A stretch of 64,000 bases of DNA from contig WHSA01000260.1 in assembly GCA_012931725.1 (NCBI GenBank), positions 62,001 through 126,000 on the forward strand, given 5' to 3'. The position numbers were made by a program, and so were the translations under genes. Source of the stretch: Litsea cubeba. Its lineage: Eukaryota > Streptophyta > Magnoliopsida > Laurales > Lauraceae. Shown one piece after another: positions 10,493 through 22,752 of the stretch. A model generated the notes under the pieces. It was not told the origin of the DNA. It did not search any database and saw only the letters and a program-made list of their open reading frames with translations. Position 1 is the first letter of the stretch. Each line of letters begins with the position of its first letter.

Positions 10493-11455
10493 TAGACCGG
10501 CCTGAATGTGTTGTAGTTTATTCGCTCATTCTATTTTTCAAGTTTGTAAGCACATCGACTCAAATCAATAATCCATTTTAGCATGTGCACTACTGGCAGC
10601 AATATTTAAATACCACCAGGCAAATGAGAAAATTTTAGAGACATTCGGCGACGGGTCCCTGAACATTTCACTTTTTGGCCTTAAGTCCACGAAAAAAAAA
10701 GAGTCATACAGCCAAACGTCCCTCTCACACTTTTGGATACCTGAAAAGACCAATTTACCCTTTCTTTAATAAACCAAAACCGTCAAGCCCGTCTCGTTTC
10801 ACAATATCTCACGAGTTCTCAAATGCTCTCAGTGCGCGCATGACGTTATGCTCTGACATGTTTCATCTTGATATGCGACACGTGTAAAGTTTGAAGACAC
10901 ATGTTTCATTTTGTATTATTCCATATATACAAGGTGCACTCACACCAACTATGAGGAATTTGATACTCATTGTAAATAACTTGCAACACTAATCACACTA
11001 AACAATCTCCTAGTCATCGATTTCTGGTCGCAGAAACTATAATAAATTGGTCCAATTCTGTGTTGTAGACCGGAACAGAACAGGAGGAAGAAGAAGGAGG
11101 AGGATGGGTTTGGTGAGGGTTGATTCTGACCTGACTAGCCTCGGAAGCTCGGCCCATAGCCCATTCCTAGTATGAAAAGAGATCTTCCACCTGGTTTTTC
11201 CGTTACCACCCATCTCCCTCTTTGCAACTTCTCCTTTGTCTTCCTTTTTTTGTTTTTCTTCTTCTGGTTTTGTGGGGTTGATGAAAACTGGGATTTTTGA
11301 GAATTAATTCATCTTCTTCTTCATTGGTTTTTGTTAATTTGCAGTGGTGATGGAGGTGGGATTCATTGGGGTTTAGATTTGCAGCCACTCTTGCCGCTGT
11401 TTGTCACCGTGTATTACCGGACGTTAACTGTTCTCATCGCCGGAGGTTGATTTTT

Positions 11456-11735
11456 GTAAATTTATCTGAGTCTTTGATAAAATTATCTGCATTTTTGGCA
11501 AATATATCTGAGTTTCCAACAAATTTATATTAGTTTTTGTGAAATTTATCTGAATTTTCGCCAAATTTATCTGAGTTTTTATAAGATTTATCTGAATTTT
11601 TGTCAAATTTATCTGAGTTCTTAACAAATTTATCTGAATTTTCATTAAATTTATCTGAGTTTTTGTGAAATTTATTTGAGTTTTCGACAAAATTATCTGA
11701 ATTCTGGCCAAATCTATCTGAGTTTTTGGGGTGGG
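11456..11735 (-). repeat. 21-bp minisatellite (CTCAGATAAATTT)
   Basis: About 13-14 units of AAATTTATCTGAGTTTTTG with small variations. On the minus strand it reads as a repeated peptide of the form NSDKFxK within a 157-codon open frame (11530-12003) that has no recognisable domain. The same unit occurs at 17690-17860 in element B. Confidence 0.8.
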
Positions 11736-12239
11736 GACCAACCCCATGGTCATTTGCAACAGAAACCTCAGTTGCTGAAGCGGATGACATCTTGTCAGAG
11801 ACTTTCATGGAAGAAACCTCCAAAAAGCCTATGTAATCATGTTCTTGTGGCCGAGACACTAATCTCCAAGTAAACAGAGAGTGACTCTTCTCAGATGAAT
11901 TTTCACAAACATGTAATAGGCAAGCCTTGCAGAAACTGAAAAACCGGATCTGTGAGGACCCGTCCCTAGACATACCTAGTGGGACCCAATTTGACCAAGT
12001 CAACCATAGGTTATCCTAATTACAGATGGGCTTCCCTTGGAGAATTGTGAATTTAACCTTAGGATGACCCAACTACCCATGGCCTAACCCATTACCCATT
12101 AATTATGAGGGCACCTTAGTCAACCCTACCCCACCTTAATCCCATGTGAACACCACTCATCTTTTCAATCTCATCTTACCCCATCCCCTCACCCACGTGA
12201 GACCCATCTCCCCTTTTCCCATTCCCCTCTTTTAGGTCA

Positions 12240-12910
12240 CAAGACCATTTCCCTCTTCTCTTCTCATTCACTCCACACACAGCAGCCCCTCCATCTCCAT
12301 TTCTCTCATTCCTCTCTTCCTCTCATCTCTCTCGTTTTCTCTCCCTCCCTCTCGGCTTGCTGCCTCTCGCCGCCACGACGCCGGCCACCTCTCTTCTCCT
12401 CTCTCTTCTCCTTTCTCCTTTCCCTCATCTCCCTCATCCATCTCTTCTTCTCCCAACCCTTGCCGCCCACTGCCGCCGGACTTCGAGCACGGCACCATCG
12501 CCATTGCCGTCGGCGATCTCCTCGATCACCGCCAGCCACTCGACCTCTCTTTTCTCCATTTTTCATTTCTTCTTCCCTTCCCTGTTTCTCTTTTCCTTTC
12601 TCTGTTTTCTTTCTTGTTTCTCTTTTCTTTCATTCATTTTCTCTCTTCCTCGCCACCTCTCCCTACTAACATGGACTAACCCACCCATATCATTTTCTAT
12701 TTTTCTCTCCACTCACTGCCGATGTGATGTGTTTCCCCTTCCTCACCCATCTCATTCATTCCATCATTTCTCTCTCTCTCTTTCTTTATTTCTCCCTCTC
12801 TTCACTCCCCTTACTGTCAACGTGAATGTGCACCCACCCAGCCATCTCACTCTTTCTCTCTCTTTCTCTCTAATTCTCTCTCTGTTCTCTCTCTTTCTTG
12901 CTCCATTCTT
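12240..12910 (+). repeat. Pyrimidine-rich stretch in the solo LTR
   Basis: About 670 bp strongly enriched in C and T on the plus strand. It keeps long frames open on both strands (for example 12357-12983), but these are low-complexity Ser/Leu/Phe or Arg/Glu translations with no domain. Confidence 0.6.
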
Positions 12911-13693
12911 TCTTTCTTCTATTCTGTCTTCTCCTTCTTGTATCCAAGGGACCACCAAAGACCCTCCACCACCACCAATTTAGTGGGCCACAGATCAAGT
13001 GGGCCCCACAACCTCCCCATCTCATTTTCAATTCTTTTTCTCTCTTTCCCAATCTTTCTCACCCACCTTGCTGGGAATTGATCTTAGAGGCTGTCCATAA
13101 CCTCTGATGATCACCATCATCTCCGCGTGGACCCCGCGAGCTTCCCATCTCTAATTTGCAAGCCACCACTCCATTCCCTTCTCTGTTTGGTAAGCTCCCC
13201 TTTCCCTAGGTTTGGTTTATGTGCTTTGGGTGTGGAGTTGTGTTAAGATAGCTTAGAGCTTCCCTTTCTTTTAATTTATGTTTTAATTTAGTTTTACTTT
13301 GCTAATTATTCCTTAGGTTTGATTTGTTGGGCTTTGAGCTAGTGCTTTTGGATTTGGGCATCTCCAACGAAAGGCAAGTAGACATGCTTAGATTCTTTAA
13401 TTAAATTGATTAACATGCTTAGATTGGTAATTACTGTCTTTTATGGATGTTTGGCATGATTTCTGTATTTGGATGGTTGATTGGATGATCAGATGTATAG
13501 AATTGTTAGTCTAAGCTGTTTTTATGTGTATTTGGCCATTGATGGATGAGAATCCCCCATTTGGAAGATCAATGGCCCACTTGTGATGAGATCATGATAT
13601 AGGAGATGTGTTTGATGTTTGGAAGTGTTTGGTGAATATTGGAATGAAAAGGGAGAAATCTAGGAATTACGGTACCTGCAACAGCATTCAGCT

Positions 13694-13978
13694 AGGTTAG
13701 CCGAGCTCAGTGCCTACTTGGCCGAGCTCAGAGCAGGTTAGCCGAGCTCAGTGCCTGGTTGGCCGAGCTCAGAGCAGGTTAGCCGAGCTCAGTGCCTGGT
13801 TGGCCGAGCTCAGAGCAGGTTAGCCGAGCTCAGTGCCTAGTTGGCCGAGCTCAGAACAGTTGGTCGAGCTCAGTGCCTGGTTGACCGAGCTCAATGCCTG
13901 GTTGGCCGAGCTCAGAACCATTTGGCCGAGCTCAGTGTCTGGTTGGCCGAGCTCAGAGTAGGTTGGCCGAGCTCAGTG
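13694..13978 (+). repeat. Tandem repeat of GCCGAGCTCAG, about 41-bp dimer unit
   Basis: About 14 copies of a 20-21-bp motif (GGTTNGCCGAGCTCAGNGCC). Early copies alternate as a 41-bp dimer; later copies have lost the dimer phase. Each unit carries a GAGCTC palindrome. Confidence 0.85.
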
Positions 13979-14720
13979 TATACATTGACATTTTCCAGAT
14001 TTGTACCCTTTTATGATTTGATCATGTGTGGGCCCCGTTGACCTTCCATTTGGACTATTTGGGATACGCTATACACGAGTCAAGGGCCGGGCTTAACCTT
14101 GACCCGTGTAGCCATCTAAGTAGGGTCTTGGGTTGTAAAACGGAACCTGATTCAAGGGTTATGGATGTCTTATGATGCTAAATACCTACAGGAGCACCAA
14201 GGATACTTAATAAGCATCTGGGACTCCGTGATCACTGTCTTAGGTGGAGTAGGACCTTGGACCTGAATAGAGGGGCAGCAATCATCGATGGATTTGGAAT
14301 ATGTGGTATCTATGTTGATGAAACGGACAGTAAGGCTGGCTGGTAGATCCGAACCTTGGATGTAGGCCTTGAGAGGTACTATAAATCAGGGCATTGCACT
14401 TAGGCTCTGATCCATGATCTCGGTCCGTATTGGATGAGATGTCAGGACATGGCACTTAAAGTCCTGACCGATAATATTGGGAACTTAACGATAGATACTG
14501 ATAGACGGACTGTATATTGAGATAATACTAATTAAGCGTATAGAGAAGCGGAGTTTACAAGGGTATGCATTATTAACTGTTGAGAACCACAAGGATGGAC
14601 TAGCTATACCCGAACTCCGTGCCTCGTACCCTTGACTATTATCATCTCATATTAAGGATAATAAGGCTATCTAGTTCGGAGTACCCCCACCTAGTGATAT
14701 GTAGATGTGTGGTTGTACGA

Positions 14721-14813
14721 TTGGTCTGCCGAGGGTTATGATGCCGGCATGGACATTGATATAGATTAGTCTGCCGAGGGTTATGATGCCGGCATGGACA
14801 TTGATATTGTGAT
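14721..14813 (+). repeat. 45-bp tandem duplication
   Basis: GTCTGCCGAGGGTTATGATG begins at 14724 and again at 14769. Two further diverged pairs follow at about 14902-15000 (AGCACGTAAG) and 15045-15125 (TGACCCCCACG). Confidence 0.75.
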
Positions 14814-16295
14814 GTGATTGACACAGTAGGTACCAGGTGTGGGTGGGGTACTGAGACCGCCGGCGCTCGGACCGGGTGTATGGATGGACGGTGATATTGA
14901 TCTAGCACGTAAGTCCAATGACTGGGACTTGGCCGTGGCTATGGATATTGTTGGTTGAGATAGCACGTAAGACCAATGGCTGTGACTTGGCTGTAGCTAT
15001 GGACATTGATGGATTCTTGTACGCTCTTATTCGACGTGACGACAACTGTGGGTGGCTATGACCCCCACGGTTGGTGTCAATCGACAGTTGTTGGGACGAT
15101 GACGATGGGCTGGCTCTGACCCCCACGTCCTTTGTACTTCAACTGTGGACGTACCTTTGTGTGCTTCTATGTATGTATATTGGATGTATGAATATTATAT
15201 ATTATGGATATCATTGTTTATTGCCTTTAACTGCCGCCGTTGATACGGTTGGATCTGGATGCGATGGATACGACTATGGTAATGTCACTTCCTCTGTTTA
15301 CTTCTGCTACTGATGACTCTGATGTGCTTGTGTGGTTTATCTGATATTTTGATGGCTTCTCTTATCTACTTGTTAGGTTGTATCAAACATCTGTTATATC
15401 AATATCTCGATTTTCGTTTATGCACTACACTCTACACCGTTTTCTGTTGCACTCTGATATTCTATATTATTATCGAGATACTAATCATGCAGGTACAGCT
15501 GGGATCAGGTATGGTCCTCTTTCCTATCTAATTATATAATGTATTGCCATCTAAACATGCCTATTTGCCTGGCTCATCGAGCCTGACCCAATCCTTGGTG
15601 TTTTCAGGTATCTTTTCTTCCGCTTTCTTGATTTGGTGGTTTGTTTGGCGACTGATCCGTTGCCGTAGGGTTCAGAGAATGATGCATTTGGTGCATCGTG
15701 AGGCGTCTATCATATAGATCTCTATTCTTTCCTTTTCTTGTAGCTGGCCGTGTTGGCCTAGGACTGAATAGTTAGTTTAATTATGGAAAGTACCTTGTAA
15801 TCTTTTAAAATGAAACAAAATTTTAGGGCCTTGTCCATTTACCTGCTCATATGAGATTCACACTTGATTATATTATTGGATTTTCCGCATCTCTTAGGTA
15901 CTTTCTCGTAGCGCCCCGAGATTCGAGGCGCCCGGATTTTGGGGCGTTACAGGATCCGTGTGCATCATCTTTTGTCAATCATTATAGCCATAGGAAGGGT
16001 GTCGTTCTCGGTAAAACACATAATTCAACATGTCTCTATAATTCATACATATCCCTTCTGCTATAGAATGAGGTGTAAAACAATTTCTCGAACCTATTAT
16101 CCAATAGCAATAATCTCTACATTTGTTGTTTGGAACTATGGAGCACTTAACCTAAGATCTTGTCTACCAAAAAACTAAAAATAAAAAGCATACCTAAATT
16201 GTTGATCACAAAGCATTCAATCACCGTTTGGTCATCTCATCTCATCTCCTTCTTTATTATTCCCAGGTAAGACATAACCCATCAAGACCTGAGAT

Positions 16296-16296
16296 T

Positions 16297-16341
<45 letters not shown>
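16296..16341 (+). repeat. (GA)n microsatellite
   Basis: Nearly pure GA repeat inside MULE-like element A. Confidence 0.9.
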
Positions 16342-16859
16342 CAGACCCTTCTTCCTTTTTTTTTATTTTCTAGGGAACGATAGAGAAAGAGGGTGGGAGA
16401 AGGAGAATGAGAAGCAACCGGCAGCAAGAAATCACAGATCTATCCAAGTGAAATGGAGACGATCAGTTGGACGAGACCAAGAGACGCTTGGCTGGACTGG
16501 TGACTGGTCCCCTCTCTCGTTACTCTTCTACTCTATGCCTTGCGTCCGACGACAAACAGTTACAGGGGCATTTTTGTCTATAAAAATTAAAACATGTGGG
16601 CTCAGGGACCTAAGGCTATAAAAAGTCTAGCGGAGTGGACCATAAGCCTTAAAATATTTTTCCTTGGACTGGAGGCTGGAAACATTCAACTCTAGGGACC
16701 TTTCGCTAATTTTGCCAAAATTTTAATACTAGCAGGACAAATGAGAAAATGTTAAAAAATCATGTGACCTGCGTGCCGTAGGGTTAATGTCAAATTAGTG
16801 GTTCTATTAATTACTAATACATGCATCATCTCTTATTTAATGTTTTAATCTGCTACTCT

Positions 16860-17033
16860 AGGAGAGATTTGATTGGTATCTAACTCTTGATATAAAGCTT
16901 TGGGTGGACATCGAAGTCCTTTGGTGTATGTTTCCAATAGATGTGGAGCTGGGAACGCTAGTTCGGCTATCTAGAGGTCTCTAGCATTTTTTTTTTTTTT
17001 TTGTAGTAAATCACCTTGACGGCTAGAATGCGC
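16860..17033 (+). other. Distal upstream block of UGT copy 2
   Basis: Aligns with 6918-7200 upstream of copy 1 but lacks the SINE: TTTCCAATAGATGTGGAGCT runs straight into GCTAGTTCGGCTATCTAGAG. Confidence 0.65.
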
Positions 17034-17689
17034 TAAAACTTAGGGGCTTTTGGCGGTACGTCCTTCGTCATTTGCTTTTATAGCCTAAGGTCCACGGATT
17101 TTTTTCGTAGTGGCGGAAGTCCTCTCATGAAAATGACCATCAGAAAACGACATAAATGCCCCTGGACACGTCAGCAAAAGCAGACCTCAGACTTCGTTAG
17201 TACAAATAGCTGATGCTTTCTCCGTCGCCAGCCCCCTTGATCTTTAAGTGTAAATTCATCTCTAAATACACATTATTGATGCTCTTTCTCTGCAATCAAT
17301 CTCATTTCACTAAGAATGGTATCTCCCACATCTAATTACCCAAAAAATAATAAAAATCTTGTTGGTAATTGTAAATCAAAGGAAACACCGGTTAGATCAA
17401 ATACTCTTAAATAGAGTAAAATCAAAGCTCATTTCTCCATACTCTAAGATGTAATTCCTTCTCTTCTTCGAAATAATTCATCCATGCACATGAGCAGACA
17501 GAAGGCACCATTTCCTTATCTTGATTCAAACTCAAATAGAGAGATGTCATAAGATGGAGAAAGTGGGTACTCAATTGTGGATGTATTCAAACTGATTGCA
17601 GTGACATCTGAGCATTTCCCCCATACAAACGCAGGTTGTTTTAGCATTTCGCCCTACTAAATTAGTTGGTTCTCTTACCAACTCAGATA

Positions 17690-17860
17690 AATTTGCCAAA
17701 ACTCATAAATTTATTTGAGTTTTACGAGAACTTCAGGTAAGTCTACCCAAAACTCAGATAAATTTGCCAAAACTCAGATAAATTTATCTGAGTTTTGCCA
17801 GAAGTTCATGTAAGTTTGCCGAAAACTCAGATAAATCTAACTGAGTTTTGCATCTGAAAC
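17690..17860. repeat. 21-bp CTCAGATAAATTT repeat, partly inverted
   Basis: Several copies of AACTCAGATAAATTTGCCAA, some in opposite orientation (AAATTTATCTGAGTTTTGCC). It is the same unit as the array at 11456-11735. Confidence 0.75.
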
Positions 17861-18354
17861 TGGTGCTTGAATGGCTGAGAGAGAATCAGCCAATGTTTTC
17901 ACAAATTGTAGGTAATCAGTAATGGGTGATGCACCTTTTTGAATTGTTTGTAACTGGTTGTGAAGAAGAGACTTCTCTGCTTGAGACTGCTGCAGATGAG
18001 TCTGTTTAAGAGAGAGCCGAAGTGAATGGGCAGTTGTGAATCCAAGAGCCTGAGGGGCAACGGTCTTGGCAAGAGTGGCATTGATGCAGCTGATGACAAA
18101 TTGATCAATGCGAGTCCATCCTTCAAGGGTTGGATTTGGTGTTGCGATGCTATCTACAGAGATGTTGGTAGGAGGTGCTGACTTAGTACCATCAACGTAG
18201 CACATGAGACCATCGCTTTTCAAGATGGATTCCATCTGTTATTTCCAGACTAAATAGTTGGTGCCATCGAATTCAATGGAGACAAAATTGGTATGTTTGT
18301 GATGGGGAGAGTTACTGTGAGAGAGGAAGAGGAAGAAGAAGCAGAGGAGGCCAT
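17840..18354 (-). pseudogene. Ty1/copia gag fragment with frameshift and stop
   Basis: A gag start ATG at 18354 gives MASSASSSSSSLTVTLP. A one-base loss near 18285 then shifts the frame. The downstream frame has FDGTNYLVWK, a TAA stop at 18236-18238, then MESILKSDGLMCYVDGT and the helical copia-type gag region (UBN2-like) down to LSAIQAPVSD. No protease, integrase or reverse transcriptase follows; the CTCAGATAAATTT repeat comes directly after. The sequence lies inside a 9-bp-TSD MULE-like element, so capture by the transposon is plausible, though an older nested copia relic is possible. A gag without its polyprotein and with two breaks is not functional. Confidence 0.75.
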
Positions 18355-18720
18355 GGTGGTTGAATGACAGGATCAAAGAAGAGAAACAGACGTGAGTCTC
18401 TAATACCATGGTGGCGACGGAACAGAATGTGCTCTGCAATGGTATTCCATAACCATGGAAAGGAGCAGAAAATGGAAGAAATGAGAGAGAAGAAGATGGA
18501 AGGAGTTCTCTGGGACAACAGAGAAAAGAGAGAACTTAGCCTGGGAATGAGGGTTCAAAAGGGCAAATTAGTCATGAAAATATATGACGTAGCATATTAG
18601 GGACCTTTCACCAAAACATCTCCAGCTGTCTGGACCAGAGACATTAGAGAAAAGGTTGTTGTCCTTGATGACTTAGAAGACCGTGCGCAGGGACCTTTGG
18701 CTAATTTACCCTAAAACTTA

Positions 18721-19267
18721 AGGTTGCAACGATTTGTTTGCCATATAATAGAATAGAAGAGTAAAAAAGGTTGCAACTTTTGAATTTTTTACCTCAAAAG
18801 TATTTTTGGATGAAGTACAGGGAAAAAGTAAAATAAAGCTGTAGGGTGACATGGCACCCCCTTTACTCTACTTGACCATCAAAATTTCATTCCAACCAAC
18901 ACGAATAACTTCTTACTTTACGCCCACCTTATTTCTTTTCCATGAAAGTTACACCTTCTTTCTTCTTTCCATGAAAGTTACTACCCCTCACTTTCATATT
19001 CTTACTTTATTAAATTCGATAAGCATGCACTCCTTTATAAATCTTTTTTTTTTCATTTGTGTGTGAATTTTTTTATATTCTATGCAAACAAACATATCCT
19101 TATAAAAAATGTTTTAAAAGAAAAGGTTATATTTAATAAAGTGTAATATATAAGGTGAAAGTACTTTCGCAAAAAAAAAAGTGAAAGATAATTCTTAAGG
19201 GCAATTAAGACTTTGGTCCTTTATTTTACCTATTAAAACATGGAATAATTACTTGCAACACCTCCAT
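18721..19267 (+). other. Middle upstream block of UGT copy 2
   Basis: The second part (about 19060-19267) aligns with 7290-7487 upstream of copy 1, including GGCAATTAAGACTTTGGTCC. The first part is AT-rich with no match noticed. No gene. Confidence 0.6.
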
Positions 19268-19384
19268 GTGGATGTACAAAAAGTCTACACAGCCTGATTT
19301 TAAATCCTGAATGAGAGACCGATCCCAGCTGGACACTGAGCTGGACTCCAGCTGGGATCTCATTTTAAAGCCCGCCCGAAGTTT

Positions 19385-19735
19385 TTGAAATGGGGGCACG
19401 TTGTCTTTACCTCTCTCTCTCAAGTCTCAAGTCATATGTGTCTCTCTCTGTGACTGTGGGCTTGCTGCAGAAGAATCCTAAGATGTCGGCCCGCCCGAAA
19501 TTTTCGAAACTGGGGGCGCGTTGTCTTTACCTCTCCCTCTCTCTCTCTCAAGTCTCAAGTCATATGTCTCTCTCTGTGACTGTGGGCCTGTTGCAGAAGA
19601 ATCCTAAGATGTCGGCCCGCCCGAAATTTCTGAAACTGGGGGCGCGTTGTCTTTACCTCTCTCACTCTCAAGTCCCAAGTCATATGTCTCTCTCTCTGTG
19701 ATTGTGGGCCTGCTGCAGAAGAATCCTAAGATGCC
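19385..19735 (+). repeat. Three tandem copies of a unit of about 120-126 bp
   Basis: TTGTCTTTACCTCTC starts at 19401, 19521 and 19647. Unit lengths are multiples of three, so one frame stays open and encodes the same peptide three times (19390-19701, recurring LGARCLYLS and TVGLLQKNPKMSARPKF). No domain is recognised, and coding is not established. Confidence 0.8.
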
Positions 19736-20570
19736 GTCGGACCGGGACGAGAAGATACTGAAATAGGCAAATAGCTGGAGTACGCGACCGAGCACGCGTT
19801 GTTTACAAACGTCTATATGTTGAAGAAATTGGATCCAGAGGAGACAGAGGATCTGATTCTTGGTGGGCCACACGTGAAAAAAAAAAAGATTGGACTGCAG
19901 ATCTCAAGTGAGCCATGGTTGTTGTTGATGATCAAGGGAGACGACCTGATTGAAGGTGGGTCCACGTCGGATAAGATGAAATTGCAGACAGAAAGGAGCT
20001 CTCTGATTTTGGCCACAGAGGTGCTGATGTTGTACAAATAAGAGAGGAAGATGTCCGGTCTCAGATCTGTTGTTGCAGTGCTAGGCCGATGGGAGAAGAT
20101 CGGAGGATACAGACTGTTTCAGTCTCTGTCGGAGAAGATGGGGAAGAAGGGCGAGATCGTTGCGCATCGCTGCCGGTTAGATCGCCCTGTTGCAAGTCGC
20201 AGATGCCAGAGGAGAAGCCCCGGTTCGTTTCTGACCGGACAGAGAAAATCGGAGGAAGCTGTCGCACGTCGCCACTGACCGCGCTGTGGCCGGAGAGGAA
20301 GAGACGATGTCGCTGGAACCACGCACTGCCTAGCTGCCTCGCGTCGCCGGTCTTGCTCGAACGGAGAAGGAGAAGACAACAGAGTCTCGTCTTCCCTGTT
20401 GCAGAACCCAATCGAAGAAAAAGAAGAAGACCGGAAGAAGGGAAGCCCCTGGTCTTCTGGGTTCTTAATTGTTGCAGAACAAGTTCTGAAGGAAAGGGTT
20501 CATACCCATCTGGGTGGTTTTGCAGAGAAAGGCTACGTGGTGATGGAGTAATAATGTGGGACATTGCCAC

Positions 20571-22752
20571 CACCCGAGCCCGATATAAAAACTTTCAATC
20601 GAGTTAATTCTGAGTCACGATCATACTTACTCCCGTGAACTTCAAACATAAAATTCATAAGGGATATTAAATTACACATTATGCGGAATATAAACAAATA
20701 TACATTACTCATACAAACAAAACTTTATTTACAATACTTCATTAATTTCTACTCAACTAATCATTCCGGAGAAACTGGATTAATTGTTTCCACTGGTGAT
20801 GTGACCTCTGAAGGACCGTCAATAGCAGTTGTGCCTGTAATACCTCGAATTCAGCAATGTATAAACAGATGCATGATTATACATGCTAATCATACATTGA
20901 ACTTATCTAAATTCAATATTAAACAATACTAATTACAATTCAATATCAATGAGAGTCTTTATAATTTGAAAGACTACCATAGCATTTCCAATCAAATTAC
21001 ATCTCCCTAAAAATGAAGAACTTATAAAACTATTTCCTCTATTGGCACAGGGCGGAAGGGAATACCATTCCTGACCCAGGCCTTCAATGATCAATTATTT
21101 CCTCTATTGACAAAGGGCGGAAGGGCTTACCATTCATGATCCAGGTCTCAAGGACTTATCAAATAAATGGCATCTACTCAGTGTCATGATCAGAGATCAC
21201 TGGCAACACCACAGAGTTCTGGAACACTCCCAAATAATTTGCTGCATCAAAAACAGAAATCACTATTTAGTGTCAGACTCAATTCTGTTTAATTACAAAT
21301 GAACGTATATAATTCAATACATAATCCTTTTAGGATTCAATTCAATTTATAATCCAATTTGGATACAATTCAGTGTACAATTTCAATTATACAATACCGT
21401 CCAATTGGGTGTAATCCTCAGTTATTTAATGTACTCGTGTTAATCCCGATGAACATCATAGTTATATATAATTTGTACTTTAAAGTCCTCTTAATTAACA
21501 CCTATGGAGGTATAAATAGTGCAAACAACCTTGATTAAATCAATAGGCTCTTAAACCAGAAAAATCAGAATTTAATTCTGAAATATTCAATTTCGGTGAC
21601 CACTTCGATTACCTGTCGGTTAGCCGAACCTCTCATCTCGGTTGACCGAACATGGTTCGGTTAACTTTCGGCTCAAAAACCAGTGACACAATTTCTCTCC
21701 ATTTTTACATTGTCGGTCGGCTTTTCAGTCAACTGTCGGTTCACCGAAGGCTAACCAACCTCTTATGTCGGTTAACCGAATTCGATACAGAATTTATATA
21801 AAATTCAGAAACGATCTTTGTTCTTCTCCAAATTCTTTCTACCTACACATAATCTCTGGAACCTTTTATTCCCGTCCTCAACTAGTATTTAAACATCAAT
21901 TGAATACTTCTATTCCATTTAAACATCATTTAATCAAATCCATTCATTCTATTCGATTCCATTTCTATAAAATAGATTCAAGAAACACTTCTTATAAAAC
22001 TGAAATAAAACCATATCAATTATCATGTAAAACATATATAATCATTTATACTTACTTGCCTTAGCTTCGATTCAACACAAAACCCCTCTTTCTCTTACAA
22101 ATCTCAAACCTTGTAATCCTTTGACAGCATTTACAAAAGAAGTCTGAGCTTTCTTTCAACTTGAATTCCAAGATAACTCAAAGAAGAGGATGAAGAAGAT
22201 GAGGAAGACAACCTCTTTCTCAAAGCCCACTTGCAATACTCTCTCTCTCTCCAAACCTTTAACCAAATATTGAAGAGAAGAAACAAAGAAGAAAGAAGAA
22301 AAACTGAAAAGCTCCTTGAAACGTTCCTATGGTTCCAGCTCTTGCTCCTGACAATGCAATTTAGCATTTAAACCCACTTCCTTTTACATATCTCCGATTC
22401 AAGTCAAATCAAGATCCACTTCATTCATCTTAAGTCAAATGTAATCATGTGTTTTATGAAAGTTGACGTACACGTCAAGATACATACGATAGTATCAACT
22501 CTCATCAAATTCGATGAAATACGTATAAATTCATATTTATATAAAACTCCTTCATTTCATTAATTGGAGTCTAAATCTCAACTTAATCAACTTAATGTCT
22601 TCTAAATTATTTCATTAGGCTTAATTCATTCTTCCAAGACTAATTCAACTCATCTTGATCACTAATCTCATTTAAATTAATTAATCATATTTAATCTATT
22701 CTAATTTTAATTAATTAGAGTTAATCATGATTAACTCGAGACCAGCGTAACA
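20571..22752 (-). repeat. AT-rich block, possible LTR remnant
   Basis: Read on the minus strand it begins TGTTACGCTGGTCTCGAG and is flanked on both sides by GCCAC (20566-20570 and 22753-22757). The other end (CTCGGGTG on the minus strand) does not finish in CA, so the LTR reading is tentative. It contains CGGTTNACCGA palindromes (21590-21780) and a tandem duplication of about 65 bp around ATTTCCTCTATTG (21040-21160). No credible ORF. Confidence 0.3.

Larger units (their letters stand above)
11951..15951 (+). mobile_element. Solo LTR (4.0 kb) with 5-bp TSD
   Basis: Begins TGTGAGGACCC and ends GGGGCGTTACA. It is flanked by the perfect 5-bp duplication GGATC at 11946-11950 and 15952-15956. No PBS, polypurine tract, gag or pol is present, so it is best read as a solo LTR left by recombination between two LTRs. 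The style fits a long-LTR chromovirus (Del/Tekay type), which is inference. It includes a pyrimidine-rich stretch at about 12240-12910 and several minisatellites. It lies inside MULE-like element A. Confidence 0.75.
10638..16716. mobile_element. MULE-like element A, split by a solo LTR
   Basis: Flanked by the perfect 9-bp duplication AAAATTTTA (10629-10637 and 16717-16725). The ends are imperfect inverted repeats: left GAGACATTCGGCGACGGGTC; right, read inward, GGCAAAATTAGCGAAAGGTC. A second shared block, GGCCTTAAGTCCACG-like, lies about 40-60 bp further in. Net length without the 4-kb insertion is about 2.07 kb. The interior holds a 21-bp minisatellite (11456-11735) and a GA microsatellite (16296-16341). 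No transposase is visible, so it is non-autonomous. The ends match those of element B (17043-18711). Confidence 0.65.
17043..18711. mobile_element. MULE-like element B carrying a copia gag fragment
   Basis: Flanked by the perfect 9-bp duplication TAAAACTTA (17034-17042 and 18712-18720). Left end GGGGCTTTTGGCGGTACGTC; right end read inward GGGTAAATTAGCCAAAGGTC. Both resemble element A, as does the internal GGTCCACG block. It contains the 21-bp CTCAGATAAATTT repeat and, on the minus strand, a broken copia gag. No transposase. It sits inside the UGT copy 2 upstream block. Confidence 0.7.

Noticed and set aside
11530..12003. 157-codon minus-strand frame with NSDKF repeats as a gene
   Set aside because: The C-terminal part is minisatellite and the first codons lie in the inserted solo LTR. 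No start, promoter or domain supports a gene; it is kept only as a repeat observation.
12357..12983. 208-codon plus-strand frame
   Set aside because: Low-complexity Ser/Leu/Phe translation of the pyrimidine-rich part of the solo LTR; the opposite strand is equally open.
13681..13980. CRISPR-like array
   Set aside because: Units are contiguous minisatellite copies without unique spacers, in a plant genome.
20061..20607. 170- and 172-codon frames on opposite strands
   Set aside because: Both strands are open in a GC-rich segment, neither shows a recognisable domain, and the segment is inside an insertion. Not called as genes.
20555..22752. LTR starting TGTGGGACATTG at 20555
   Set aside because: The five bases before it do not match those after 22752, so no TSD supports this start. 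The alternative with a GCCAC duplication is listed only tentatively.
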